DNA of 64,000 nt from contig NZ_CP040272.1 of assembly GCF_013393905.1 (NCBI RefSeq), positions 372,001-436,000 on the forward strand, given 5' to 3'. Below are positions 35,302 through 44,252 of this stretch, piece after piece (the stretch's first letter is position 1; the number at the start of each line of letters is the position of its first letter). Origin of the DNA: Nostoc sp. C052. GTDB lineage: Bacteria; Cyanobacteriota; Cyanobacteriia; Cyanobacteriales; Nostocaceae. The notes under the pieces were generated by a model. The model saw only the letters and a program-made list of their open reading frames with translations. It made no database searches and had not been told where the DNA came from. The position numbers and the translations under genes are program-made.

Positions 35302-36021
35302 TTACTCAATAGTATCAGGGTCTACATTAAGCGATCGCAACCTCGCCTTTAATTGTTCTATCTGCAATTCTGCCTGTTCTGCTCGTTGGCGTTCCTGTTC
35401 TACCAGTTCTTCTGCCTGCTGTCTTGCTAAAACTTCCTGCCTTAAAGCCTGTGCCAGTTCATCAGGGATCAGTAATTTTTCCCCTGTATCCTCTCGGTAA
35501 AACCCAATTAGCTTTCCCTCAATCACCAAGCGCAGTTGTAAAGGTTCACTGCGTCCATCCTCTATAGGTTCGTAGATTTCTCCCCGCAGGCGATAGCCAC
35601 GTAGCTGTTGTTCCACCCATTCGCCTTTCGGATCAAATAGCCAGTATTCTTTAACACCTAGCTGCTCATAGAGGGTCTTTTTGAAGATTTCGTCTTGTCC
35701 CTTTGTCCCAAAGGATGTCATTTCAAAAATAACTGTGGGTACTTGTCCCTCTTCCCAGATTTTATAGTTGTCTCGACCGCCAGATGCAACATCAAAAATC
35801 ACCATCACATCTGGGGCTACCCGCAATTTGGGAAAGCCCTGTGCATAGTAAAGAAATTGATTTCCTAATACTGTTGCCTGACGATTTGCCAAATACTGTT
35901 TCAGGACTTCTAAGGTAGTTAGTAAGGCATAAAGGTGGTCGTAGGTTTCTGCCACTGGTTGACCATCAGCACTGGGGTAGAAGATTTCTGATTCGACACT
36001 AACAGGGACAGTAGCCGTCAC
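35302..36021 (-). CDS. Uma2 family (DUF820) PD-(D/E)XK nuclease-fold protein
   Basis: 239 residues. Residues 1 to about 180 form the Uma2 nuclease fold, with APDVMVIFD and VIFEMTSFGTKGQDEIFKK holding the likely acidic active-site residues, then QLGVKEYWLFDP. The last 60 residues are a Gln/Glu-rich coiled coil (RQEVLARQQAEELVEQERQR), common in the cyanobacterial expansions of this family, whose role is still unclear. The GTG at 36021 and its GGAG come from a 42-base repeat shared with the glycoside hydrolase gene; a TTG at 36042 would add seven repeat-encoded residues. Confidence 0.85.
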   Translation of the reverse strand: MTATVPVSVESEIFYPSADGQPVAETYDHLYALLTTLEVLKQYLANRQATVLGNQFLYYAQGFPKLRVAPDVMVIFDVASGGRDNYKIWEEGQVPTVIFEMTSFGTKGQDEIFKKTLYEQLGVKEYWLFDPKGEWVEQQLRGYRLRGEIYEPIEDGRSEPLQLRLVIEGKLIGFYREDTGEKLLIPDELAQALRQEVLARQQAEELVEQERQRAEQAELQIEQLKARLRSLNVDPDTIE

Positions 36022-36058
36022 GTCGCTTCGCTCCGAATTCAAAATTCAAAATTCAAAA
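36017..36058 (-). repeat. 42-base dispersed repeat carrying an RBS and GTG start, copy 2
   Basis: Reverse complement of 3096-3137 with no mismatch over 42 bases. Contains three TTTTGAA units, GGAG and the GTG used here by the Uma2 gene. Confidence 0.85.
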
Positions 36059-36165
36059 TTAACAATCACCATAAATAAATTCAGTCGCTCTGTATCATGA
36101 ATCTGTTTCGGTTATGGTTGTGAAATCAGTGCTACGAGATTATTGTAGAACAACTCTAGTTCTTC

Positions 36166-36963
36166 CTAACTTGAGATATGCAAGCTTTGCAAAATATAAC
36201 TAGATAATTCACAAAATCCTTCCCCTTCGGCAGCAGTGGTAATATAAGCAGGCTGATATTTCAACTGATTCAAATATTCCAGCACGTTAGCCACGCCTAC
36301 AGAAACAGGAAAATAACGCCGATCGAATAAACTTTCATCATTGGGGCTATCGCCAACAGTGACAATTTGTTCTGGTGAGTACTGGGGTAAATATTCACGC
36401 AATACCTGCAACAATCCCACAGCCTTATCTTGACCTTGGGGTTTAATGTGACACTGCACGTTGCTATAAGTAAATCCCCAGCCCATTTGTTGACACAGAT
36501 AATCTAGGGTTTGTAGTTCGTCTTGACGCAAACCAGTGACATCAAAAGTCCAGTCGGTGAGGCGAAAGCGATTATCAGTAGATTCTTGAATTTGGGGAAA
36601 TTTAGTTTGTAAATTCTCAAAAGTGGTAGCCAAATGCTGGCGATGTTGAGCTAAGTCGGGAATGGGTGTTAAGATTACTGGTTTCTGGTTCCCTGGTGGA
36701 AAGTACAAACCGCCATTTTCTGCGATCGCACCTGCTACTGGCATAATCGCACTCAATCCACTTACCCACCCAGCCGAACGCCCGGTGACAATTAGCACTT
36801 TAATGTCAGCTGCGGCTAAATCCTCTAAAGCTTGCAGCAGTGCGGGAGTAAATTTTCCTCGTCTAGTTAGAGTGCCATCCATATCTGTGGCTATGAGACG
36901 AATCTTGCTCAAGGAAGCAGATGAAATCTCAGACAGGGTAAGAAGGCTCAAATGCCTGGACAT
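36166..36963 (-). CDS. HAD-IIB (Cof-type) hydrolase
   Basis: Sugar-phosphate phosphatase family, 265 residues. Motif I ATDMDGTLTRRG (about 26-37) has the nucleophile Asp and the acid Asp; motif II is in VLIVTGRSAG; Lys is in the cap-proximal region; motif IV is VGDSPNDESLF. The cap is of the C2B type. Relatives include sucrose-phosphate and mannosyl-3-phosphoglycerate phosphatases. Substrate cannot be fixed. It stands alone, divergent from the gene at 37068. Confidence 0.85.
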   Translation of the reverse strand: MSRHLSLLTLSEISSASLSKIRLIATDMDGTLTRRGKFTPALLQALEDLAAADIKVLIVTGRSAGWVSGLSAIMPVAGAIAENGGLYFPPGNQKPVILTPIPDLAQHRQHLATTFENLQTKFPQIQESTDNRFRLTDWTFDVTGLRQDELQTLDYLCQQMGWGFTYSNVQCHIKPQGQDKAVGLLQVLREYLPQYSPEQIVTVGDSPNDESLFDRRYFPVSVGVANVLEYLNQLKYQPAYITTAAEGEGFCELSSYILQSLHISS

Positions 36964-37067
36964 AGGCGGTTTGTAAAAAGCTGTAAAAAATATTAATCAT
37001 ACAGCAAGATGGCATTGATTTTTTGGGCATCCTAAACATCAGGAGTCAAGTTTTTCAGTTTCCAACC

Positions 37068-37883
37068 ATGTCCACTTTGATGTTTCTTGCCCAATCCTCC
37101 GGGACAAAGACTAAAAAGGCATCCCAGGAAGTGCCAGCAAGTAATCCTCAGATACCACCATTATTGTTGGTAACTTCAGGAGGACTGGCTTTAGCGGTGA
37201 TTGCTTTGATTGTGTATAGTAAGCTCCAGAAGGATAAGCTGGAGAAAAAACTCAAGTTTGAACAATTCCGCGCGCGAGAACTAGAGAAAAAGTTTAAGCT
37301 GGCGCTGGAAACAATTCGCAAAATGGAAACGAATCCCGATTTGGTGAACTCACGAGACTTTAACCTAGATTATCTGCGAATGCGGATGTCAGAGGAGGTG
37401 TTTCATTTTGCAATTCTTAATCAAGTGAAGATTCAGATTAAAGAAAAGATTTCTCAAGCCTTGCGTCCAAATCAAGCACAACTTGGATCGGTCGGAATTG
37501 CTAATAGCGCGGGACGGCAAGTAGATGAAATTTTTGATGTAGAGTATGAAACTGGTAGTCCAGGTAGCTCTGCTAAACGAGTGCTGTTTCGGATTCAAAT
37601 CAAGTTAATGAAGTTACCTACGCAAGCAACTTCTGCGACTATTAGTCAAATTATTGATTGTATAGAAACTTACTTAAGCCCTATAGAAGACGAAGATAGT
37701 TGGCAACCAATAATTCAAGGTCGAATTGCTACTATGCATTGGGATCAAAAGGCTAAACCTACGCCTTTACTGGTGCTAGAACAATCGAATGAAGGCGTAA
37801 ATGTAACTTTCCGTACTAGTCGCCAACCAAATACCCCAACTCCGTCACCTGGAACTAAAAAATCAGGCTCGGCTAGACAATAA
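37068..37883 (+). CDS. Conserved cyanobacterial membrane-anchored protein, unknown function
   Basis: 271 residues from ATG 37068 (MSTLMFLAQSSGTKTKKASQ). One membrane helix at about 30-51 is followed by a charged coiled coil (KDKLEKKLKFEQFRARELEK) and a soluble domain of about 160 residues, with a Pro/Thr/Ser-rich tail. No named domain. The extra 15 residues upstream to 37023 are not favoured. Function unknown; the N-terminal Thr/Lys segment is low-complexity. Confidence 0.75.
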   Translation: MSTLMFLAQSSGTKTKKASQEVPASNPQIPPLLLVTSGGLALAVIALIVYSKLQKDKLEKKLKFEQFRARELEKKFKLALETIRKMETNPDLVNSRDFNLDYLRMRMSEEVFHFAILNQVKIQIKEKISQALRPNQAQLGSVGIANSAGRQVDEIFDVEYETGSPGSSAKRVLFRIQIKLMKLPTQATSATISQIIDCIETYLSPIEDEDSWQPIIQGRIATMHWDQKAKPTPLLVLEQSNEGVNVTFRTSRQPNTPTPSPGTKKSGSARQ

Positions 37884-37948
37884 ATTATGGCTATTATTGG
37901 TCATTGGTCATTAGTCATTGGTCATTCACAAAGGACAAATGACTAAAA

Positions 37949-38659
37949 TCATGACTGAATGGCTGCATTTGCGGAATTGCGGGTTAAAAGACCATCTTCC
38001 ATTTCTACGATGCGATCGGCTATGTCTAAAATGCGGTTGTCGTGTGTCACTAATAAGATAGTCGTTCCCTGATTTTTGGCTAGACTCTGCATTATTTCCA
38101 CGACATCGCGTCCTGATTGTTTGTCTAATGCGGCTGTTGGTTCGTCTGCTAGCACTAGGGGGGGACGATTCACTAGGGCGCGGGCGATCGCAATTCTTTG
38201 TTTTTGTCCACCAGAAAGATTGTCTGGGTAGTAATCAACTCGTTCTTCTAGACCAACTGACCCCAGCATGGCTTTTGATTTAGCCACTGCTTCTGCTTGA
38301 GAAATATGATCGTTTAATTCTACCGCCATTTGTACATTTTGCTTTGCTGTCAAGAACCCTAGCAAATTGTGAGCCTGGAAAATATAACCAATGTTGCGTC
38401 GCATCTGCACCAGTTTGTTTTGACTGACGCCAACGAGTTCTTCACCTAAAAATTTTAAACTTCCCTCTTGTACAGACCGCAAACCACCAATTAAGCTCAG
38501 TAATGTTGTTTTTCCTGAACCTGATGGCCCGGTCATAATTACAATCTCACCAGGATAAATTTCTAGATTGATGTCAAATAATATCTGTTTTCTCAGTGCG
38601 CCTTTGCCATAGTAGTGATTGAGGTTTTTAATGGCAATTACAGGTTCTTGTTTCATCAT
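37949..38659 (-). CDS. devA: DevA-family ABC exporter ATPase
   Basis: 236-residue ATPase of the DevBCA exporter: Walker A GPSGSGKTT, signature LSGGQKQRIAIARAL and Walker B LVLADEPTAALD. It belongs to the MacB/LolD-like class that works with an FtsX-type permease. In Anabaena, DevBCA with TolC exports heterocyst glycolipids; Nostoc genomes hold several paralogous sets, so this may be the dev set or a relative. Third gene of devBCA, 71 bases after devC. Confidence 0.88.
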   Translation of the reverse strand: MMKQEPVIAIKNLNHYYGKGALRKQILFDINLEIYPGEIVIMTGPSGSGKTTLLSLIGGLRSVQEGSLKFLGEELVGVSQNKLVQMRRNIGYIFQAHNLLGFLTAKQNVQMAVELNDHISQAEAVAKSKAMLGSVGLEERVDYYPDNLSGGQKQRIAIARALVNRPPLVLADEPTAALDKQSGRDVVEIMQSLAKNQGTTILLVTHDNRILDIADRIVEMEDGLLTRNSANAAIQS

Positions 38660-38730
38660 AATTTTGTTAGCTATAAGTTAGCATTTTTGAGATGTAATTT
38701 TAGTATGTGTCAGAAAATGATTTCTATTGA

Positions 38731-39900
38731 TTAGAATATATCTGCTGGATCGGCGGCACTTAATTTTCTAACTGCGATCGCACCAGAAATAATGCACATT
38801 AACATGGTCAAAATTAATACCATTACCGCTCGGTCAAAACTCATAAAAACTGGTAAAAGTGTTGCATTTCTGGCACTGTTATACATAAATAAGGCAAAAA
38901 CTATTCCAGGGAAATAGCCTAAAACGGCTAATAGCAAAGCTTCTTGAAGGATGACTGTCAATAAATAATTTTGTGTATAACCTATTGCTTTTAAAGTAGC
39001 ATATTCGGCTAAATGATCTGCAACTTCTGTATAAAGAATTTGATAAACAATCACAGTCCCAACAATGAAACCCATGACAGTACCTAATGTGAAAATGAAC
39101 CCAATAGCTGTACTATTCGCCCAGTAACTCCGCTCAAAAGTAATAAATTCTTGTTTAGTTAAAACATTTACCTCATTAGGTAAATACTTTCGTAATTCTT
39201 GAGCAACAACATTAGCATCTGCTCCCGGTTTTAATCTAATTAGTCCAATATCAATTAATCCTTTTTGACGATTGTTAAATATCCGCAGAAAGTTAATATC
39301 ACTCGTAATTAAATTACCATCTGCGCCAAATGATGCGCCTAATGTAAATAGTCCTTCTACTTTAATTCGCCGCCTCCGCACTTCTGCTGTTACAGTCTTT
39401 CCTTGATCGTAATTAGCAGCAATGGGCCCATACTCTACCCTAGAAGAACGGTCAAATAGAACTACATCAGGTAGTTTAAGTTTATCTAAATTTTCCTGAA
39501 CTCCAGGTAAGTTAACTAGGTTAGTTTCTGGGTTCATTCCAAATATCAGGATGCTACGAGGACGACCTGTTACAGGATTTTTCCAAATTGTAAAGTCTAA
39601 ATATATCGGATGTACTGATTGAACTGCGGGTAACTCTAAAGCTTTATATAAGCGTCGTTGAGAGAAGCTTCTCATCGCCAATATTGCGTTAGATTGACTG
39701 TTAATTAAAACAATATCACCTTGCAAGCTGTTATGGAATCGAACATTACTATAATATAGAGCATCCCGGAAGCCGAGTTGCATAAACATTAAAATATCAG
39801 CAAAAGCAATTCCTGCTAAAGCCACAGCTAGGCGAGTTCTTTCTCTTGTCAGTTGTAGCCACGACAGAGGGATTTTTTGATTCATTTTATAGGCATCCAA
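38731..39900 (-). CDS. devC: DevC-family ABC exporter permease
   Basis: 389-residue FtsX-like permease. One helix near the N-terminus (about 20-45) precedes a large extracytoplasmic domain. Three more helices follow at about 260-290, 310-340 and 355-380. It pairs with DevA and the fusion protein DevB. The segment LADHLAEYATLKAIGYTQNY matches the conserved cytoplasmic coupling region. Middle gene of the operon. Confidence 0.88.
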   Translation of the reverse strand: MDAYKMNQKIPLSWLQLTRERTRLAVALAGIAFADILMFMQLGFRDALYYSNVRFHNSLQGDIVLINSQSNAILAMRSFSQRRLYKALELPAVQSVHPIYLDFTIWKNPVTGRPRSILIFGMNPETNLVNLPGVQENLDKLKLPDVVLFDRSSRVEYGPIAANYDQGKTVTAEVRRRRIKVEGLFTLGASFGADGNLITSDINFLRIFNNRQKGLIDIGLIRLKPGADANVVAQELRKYLPNEVNVLTKQEFITFERSYWANSTAIGFIFTLGTVMGFIVGTVIVYQILYTEVADHLAEYATLKAIGYTQNYLLTVILQEALLLAVLGYFPGIVFALFMYNSARNATLLPVFMSFDRAVMVLILTMLMCIISGAIAVRKLSAADPADIF

Positions 39901-39994
39901 GCACAGTTAAGATAATTCGTAATTCGTAATTAAGAACATTCTCAATCCAAAATATCAAACCGTAAATTGGTATTGCTGCTCGCCTATAACTTAA

Positions 39995-41419
39995 TTAGTT
40001 ATTAATATCGACAACAACCTTGGCATAAGTTAAACCAGAAACTTTCTGGCTATCTTCTGGAGACAGAGCAATTTTAACTTCTACAACTCTGGCATCCACA
40101 TCTGCTGCTGGATCTGTATTTAGCACATCTTTTTTACCAATTTTTCTGCCAATTTCTGTAACAGTTCCTTTTAATTCGCCGCTAAATGCGCCGTTATCAC
40201 TGGTGATAGTAGCATTTTGACCAAGACGCACTTTACCAATGCTGTCTTCAGCGACTTCAGCAATTACAAACATTTGGTTGGTTTGGCCAAGTTCAGCAAT
40301 ACCATTTGCACCGATCGCTTCACCCGATTTGGTGTAAACCTTTAAAATCTCTCCAGCGATTGGTGCTTGAACGTAGCTCAATCTCAGTTCTGCTTCGGCT
40401 TTTCTGACATTTGCGATCGCATTACTAACTTGAGCTTGCGCTACTTGCACATCGGTAGGACTAACATCTAAAATTCTGCTCAGTTTGGCTTTTTCTTCAT
40501 CGATTTGTCTTTGCAAAGTTGCTAAAGTTTTGTCACGGTTAACTTTGGCTTCGATGAGTTGCTGTTGCAAAGTTGCTAAATTTTGGATTTGATTCGCTCT
40601 CGCCTCAGCAAGTTGCTGTCGTATAGTTGCCAATGTTTGCTTTAGGGTAGCTTGGCTTTCAGCCACCTGTTGATTAGAAGTTATTGCACTCAAGCGTCTA
40701 CTATCCCGCTCTTGCTGAGAAATTGCACCCTCTTTGTATAAAAAATCATAGCGTCCAGCATCCACTTGGGCATTGCGCTGTTGGGCTTTAATACGTGTAA
40801 GTGTTGCTCTCAGGGCTTCTCTTTGCCCACTGAGTTCTGCTTCTAGGCGATTTACTGTTGCTTGTTGAACAAGTTTATCTCCACTTAACTGGGCTGCAAT
40901 CCGAGCGATCGTAGCTTGTTGACCATCCCTTTCTCCAAGTAACTGCGCTTGTAGGCGAGCAATAACTGCTCTTTGAGCTTGAATATCTCTTGGAGATCCA
41001 GCCCTGACTTGTGCTAAATTCGCCCGAGCTTCTTGCACTTTCGCTTTTGCCTCTTGTAGTCCGGCTATTTGGGTATCACGGTTGTCCAAAATTGCCACAA
41101 TTTGACCTTGCTTTACCTTTTCACCCTCTCTCACCAAAAGCTGCTGAATTCGTGATGATGGCGCTAATCCTGATGATGGGGCGGACAATTTAACAACTTC
41201 GCCTCGCGGTTCCAAACGCCCTACAGCACTAATGCTATTGCTAGATGGCATCACGGGTGCAGATGTAGTTAGTTTTCTCAGCTGCTCGATTTTAGCTGTG
41301 CCTAGTATGCCTGCGGCAATTACTACTGGTACAGCTACAGCAATACCCCACCAAATCTTCGGTTGTTCACTATTAAGCGTCTGTTCACTTGGCTTTGGCT
41401 TTTCAGTCACCCTTGACAT
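39995..41419 (-). CDS. devB: DevB-family membrane fusion protein
   Basis: HlyD-like periplasmic adaptor of 474 residues from ATG 41419 (MSRVTEKPKPSEQ). One helix (about 23-40) anchors it; a biotinyl-lipoyl half-motif around EVVKLSAPSSG is followed by a long coiled coil (about 100-320, RAVIARLQAQLLGERDGQQA and repeats), then the second lipoyl half and beta-barrel. It bridges the DevAC pump to an outer membrane channel. First gene of devBCA. A farther in-frame ATG at 41482 would add 21 hydrophobic residues and is less likely. Confidence 0.87.
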   Translation of the reverse strand: MSRVTEKPKPSEQTLNSEQPKIWWGIAVAVPVVIAAGILGTAKIEQLRKLTTSAPVMPSSNSISAVGRLEPRGEVVKLSAPSSGLAPSSRIQQLLVREGEKVKQGQIVAILDNRDTQIAGLQEAKAKVQEARANLAQVRAGSPRDIQAQRAVIARLQAQLLGERDGQQATIARIAAQLSGDKLVQQATVNRLEAELSGQREALRATLTRIKAQQRNAQVDAGRYDFLYKEGAISQQERDSRRLSAITSNQQVAESQATLKQTLATIRQQLAEARANQIQNLATLQQQLIEAKVNRDKTLATLQRQIDEEKAKLSRILDVSPTDVQVAQAQVSNAIANVRKAEAELRLSYVQAPIAGEILKVYTKSGEAIGANGIAELGQTNQMFVIAEVAEDSIGKVRLGQNATITSDNGAFSGELKGTVTEIGRKIGKKDVLNTDPAADVDARVVEVKIALSPEDSQKVSGLTYAKVVVDINN

Positions 41420-41801
41420 AGTATGTTGCCCATTTACCTGAATTGTGCTGATGGAAGTAAAAATAAAAGGGTTTTTAATCAACAGCCAGTCCCGTTAGGA
41501 CAAGCAATGGTGGTTTAAAGCTGGGTATGGCTTAAAAATCCATTGTGTGATGAACGCTCAACACTATGGCTTTGCAAAATGGTGTTTATTTGTATGCAGT
41601 ACACTTCTCTTTCTAAATCTCTGTCCTAAAAACAGAGACTTTGAATTTTCCCCCTTTCTGTGTTGGGAAGGGGGTTAGCGGGTTAGGTCTGTATTTAAAC
41701 CCAGAAGTGCTACAATAGCTGGCTATTCAATAACTCTGAGTATGAATGAGACATAAGTGCAATGGGAGCTAGCAGAATTCACAAGCAGTATGAATCTAGA
41801 T

Positions 41802-41829
41802 GTAGAGATGCGATATATTACGTCTCTAC
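41802..41829. repeat. GTAGAGACGCGAT hairpin repeat, copy 3
   Basis: GTAGAGATGCGAT, then ATATTACGTCTCTAC; a mutated but pairable hairpin. Confidence 0.65.
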
Positions 41830-41845
41830 ACAAAATTCTAAATTG

Positions 41846-41859
41846 GTATGATGCGTTAC
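41846..41859 (-). promoter_or_regulatory. Candidate NtcA site GTA-N8-TAC upstream of devB
   Basis: GTATGATGCGTTAC matches the NtcA core. devBCA of Anabaena is known to be NtcA-dependent from a distant upstream promoter, and this site is about 430 bases before the devB ATG. About 16 such matches are expected by chance in 64 kb, and no convincing -10 lies 22 bases away leftward, so evidence is weak. Confidence 0.3.
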
Positions 41860-41867
41860 TTTACTGC

Positions 41868-41939
41868 CAATACGGTTTGGCTAAGGCAAGAGACGCGATC
41901 TAGGGCGTTTCATCAAAAAACCTTATCCGAACCTTATTG
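41868..41939. repeat. Foldback element, family B copy 2 (short)
   Basis: Ends CAATACGGTTTGGCTAAGG and CCTTATCCGAACCTTATTG form an imperfect terminal inverted repeat like that of 11378-11511. The 34-base middle includes GCAAGAGACGCGAT, linking it to the GTAGAGA hairpin family. Confidence 0.65.
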
Positions 41940-42326
41940 ACTTTACTGCTACATTCACTACAGCTATAGTTACTCACAAAATTGAAAAGAAACATCAAAA
42001 ATAGACTGTTGCCTTTGTTGGATACAATCTTGTTACAAAAGTTAGTCTTCCTTAAGTGAATCAACGATTAACTAACTAAAAAATATCTGTCAACTTGAGC
42101 ATTTTTAACATCAGAGTTTCCTTAACTTTCTGGTCAATGATTTAGCAGGGCTAGTTGCTTGCACCTCCCAAGACAACAAACCATTTGGTGATATTTGCTT
42201 CAAAGACCTTACTACTTTCCCTGCTGCTGTTTTGGGACTCCATTAAACTCTCGTTGAATGAATTCTACATTTATCCGTTACCTGAAAACGTAACAGAACC
42301 TACAGATGACGGAGATGGAGGGATGA

Positions 42327-43064
42327 TTAAGTTGGGAGATCGAATAAAACTGTGGTCATATAATTTTCTGCCCAAGCTGGGCCAAAGGCTTTTTCTAGTA
42401 CGCGGCGGGTTTTATCGTTTTGCTGCTGTTTGGTGCAGTAGTTGTGTTGTCCAGCTAGATTTTGGGTGACTTGTTCAACTGAAACCGGATGTGAGGCGAT
42501 CGCTTGGATGCAATGAATGTCTAAAAATTCTCGCACCCGTGAGAGAAACATTGCTTCTTCTTCTGGGGAACTGGGGCGTACAAAGATACAAAAATCGGAA
42601 AAAATATTTCCCCATTCCGGTAATTCACGGGGTTGGGAAAAGTTAAGCACTGTTAGTTGTGTCAATGCAGAAGTATAAGATTCTGGTAGGGTGCGTTCTA
42701 CTTGGATAGGAGAAAGGTCTGCGATCGCGGCACTAATTTGACCTCTACCCCCAACTAAATCACAACCAAACATCGGCAGGTTGTATTCTGGACGGGGAAA
42801 CATGACGCAGTGCAAAATATCCAGCATATTGCCGATTTTTGCCAGTTCCAAGTGCATTTTCCGAAACTGGGGCGTTTGATAGCAACGGTTTTCAATTGTC
42901 AGTTTTTCGCCTTCTAATCTACCTTCCACATACCCCAACTCATTAGGCAAATGGTAGGGGGATAAATCCAGGTGGTGATGCCAAGCTGCCTCAATACAAT
43001 CAGCTAGCTGACGAATTAGGGGATGTTGTTGCTCACGCAGCGAGGGCATAGAAGTAAATGACAT
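42327..43064 (-). CDS. pcyA: Phycocyanobilin:ferredoxin oxidoreductase
   Basis: Reduces biliverdin IXalpha to phycocyanobilin with four electrons from ferredoxin; supplies the chromophore for phycobilisomes and phytochromes. 245 residues, normal length. The active-site segment LHCVMFPRPEYNLPMFGCDL contains the conserved His, the strand PEYNLP and the catalytic Asp. The PcyA-typical IFVRPSSPEEEAMFLSRVRE follows. Cytosolic and transcribed alone. Confidence 0.95.
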   Translation of the reverse strand: MSFTSMPSLREQQHPLIRQLADCIEAAWHHHLDLSPYHLPNELGYVEGRLEGEKLTIENRCYQTPQFRKMHLELAKIGNMLDILHCVMFPRPEYNLPMFGCDLVGGRGQISAAIADLSPIQVERTLPESYTSALTQLTVLNFSQPRELPEWGNIFSDFCIFVRPSSPEEEAMFLSRVREFLDIHCIQAIASHPVSVEQVTQNLAGQHNYCTKQQQNDKTRRVLEKAFGPAWAENYMTTVLFDLPT

Positions 43065-43265
43065 AAGCTAGTTGGGAATGCGATCTAATGGCCAGTCTAC
43101 AACCAGTCGTGCCATACCTGTTGTGGTCTGCAATATAAGCAAACACTTACACCCAGCCAACGTAAATTTATAAGACAGATACTTTTCACAAGGATTATTT
43201 ATTTTGTAGTCTAGGTTACAGAAATAATTTTAGATTAGCCCATTTGTGAAGGCTAATAGAAAGCT

Positions 43266-43493
43266 ATGAAACTAGATTCTCATAGACCGGATTTTGCTGT
43301 GCAAGCAAGAAAGTACAATTTGGAAGGCTTACAGAGGTTCAGAGCTTCTACTTGGGTAAACCTTTTGCAACTTCCCAATCCCTTTAGTTTTGACGAAGCA
43401 CTTTTATTGTGTCCAGTTTCAGCAGATGAGTGGCTAACCTGGATTCCAGATTATGGAGAGGCAATACTCAATATTAGGCAATTTAGTTATTAG
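43266..43493 (+). CDS. Small protein of unknown function, 75 residues
   Basis: MKLDSHRPDFAVQARKYNLE, then a Trp-rich C-terminal half (EWLTWIPDYGEAI). No known domain. Amino acid composition is like a real protein, and it lies divergent from pcyA with about 200 bases between. The ribosome binding site is weak (AGAAAG). The stop codon abuts an STRR tract. Possibly a cyanobacterial small conserved protein; moderate certainty. Confidence 0.5.
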   Translation: MKLDSHRPDFAVQARKYNLEGLQRFRASTWVNLLQLPNPFSFDEALLLCPVSADEWLTWIPDYGEAILNIRQFSY

Positions 43494-43542
43494 TCATTGG
43501 TCATTGGTCATTGGTCATTGGTTAATAACTTTAGACCAGGAA

Positions 43543-44139
43543 CTATTGCTGCCAGAAATCAGTGACATCGTATCCCAATTCACTTAACATCTGCCGCAGC
43601 AGGGGTAAACTGAGTCCAATTACATTGCTGTGACAGCCGGTGATTTTTTCTACGAAGAAACTACCAAAACCCTCAATTGCAAAGGCACCGGCACACTTGA
43701 GGGGTTCACCTGTGGCAACATAAGCTTTAATTGCCTTTTCGCTCATTTGAGCAAAATAAACTCTTGTAACTTGAGACTTGACTAAAGTACGATTTTGGTC
43801 ATGGTCAATTAAAGCATGACCTGTGTATAAGTCGCCAAAGTTACCTTGCATTATCTGCCAACGAGCGATCGCTTCAGAGGTATCTGCTGGTTTGCCATAA
43901 ATTTCACCATTCATAGACAAAACTGAATCACAACCCATAATCAAAGCTGATTCAAACTGTGGGGCTACAGTTTCCGCCTTGTACTGGGCAAGAGTTTTGA
44001 CTAATTCTGCTGGTTCACTTAATTCAATTTGCGACTCATCAAAATCACTTGCTCGAACTATTGGTTCAATACCAACAGTTTGCAGCAAGCGGCGTCGGGC
44101 TGGGGAAGCTGAAGCAAGTACAAAAGGTGGAATTTTCAT
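43543..44139 (-). CDS. maf: Maf family nucleotide pyrophosphatase
   Basis: House-cleaning NTP pyrophosphatase that hydrolyses non-canonical nucleotides. 198 residues from ATG 44139 (MKIPPFVLASASPARRRLLQ). The diagnostic LASASPARRRLL, DFDES and MGCDSVLSMNGEIYGKP blocks are all present, with the catalytic Asp in CDSV. The upstream extension to 44178 is rejected because the family begins at the later ATG. Confidence 0.93.
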   Translation of the reverse strand: MKIPPFVLASASPARRRLLQTVGIEPIVRASDFDESQIELSEPAELVKTLAQYKAETVAPQFESALIMGCDSVLSMNGEIYGKPADTSEAIARWQIMQGNFGDLYTGHALIDHDQNRTLVKSQVTRVYFAQMSEKAIKAYVATGEPLKCAGAFAIEGFGSFFVEKITGCHSNVIGLSLPLLRQMLSELGYDVTDFWQQ

Positions 44140-44169
44140 AATCTGAAAAACTTGGTAATTGGGTATGGG

Positions 44170-44240
44170 GCAATTCAATTTTAGATTTTGGATTAAATTT
44201 CAATCTAAAATCCAAAATTTAAAATCCAAAATTCTTACTC
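44170..44240. repeat. STRR tract, AAAATCC/TAAAATCC units
   Basis: Repeats of ATCTAAAATCCAAAATTT type fill the maf to psbP-like gap. Related tracts lie at 6656-6740 and 62284-62331. Confidence 0.55.
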
Positions 44241-44252
44241 CCCATTCCCCAA

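Larger units (their letters stand above)
41420..42326. other. Long region upstream of devB
   Basis: Holds the GTAGAGA hairpin (41802-41829), an NtcA-like core (41846-41859), a foldback element (41868-41939) and TTGTTACAAAAG-type AT-rich sequence. No gene is supported; an open frame at 42155-42469 is antisense to pcyA and unlike any protein I know. Confidence 0.6.

Noticed and set aside
42155..42469. Rightward 104-residue open frame
   Set aside because: Overlaps pcyA on the opposite strand and shows no protein family features.
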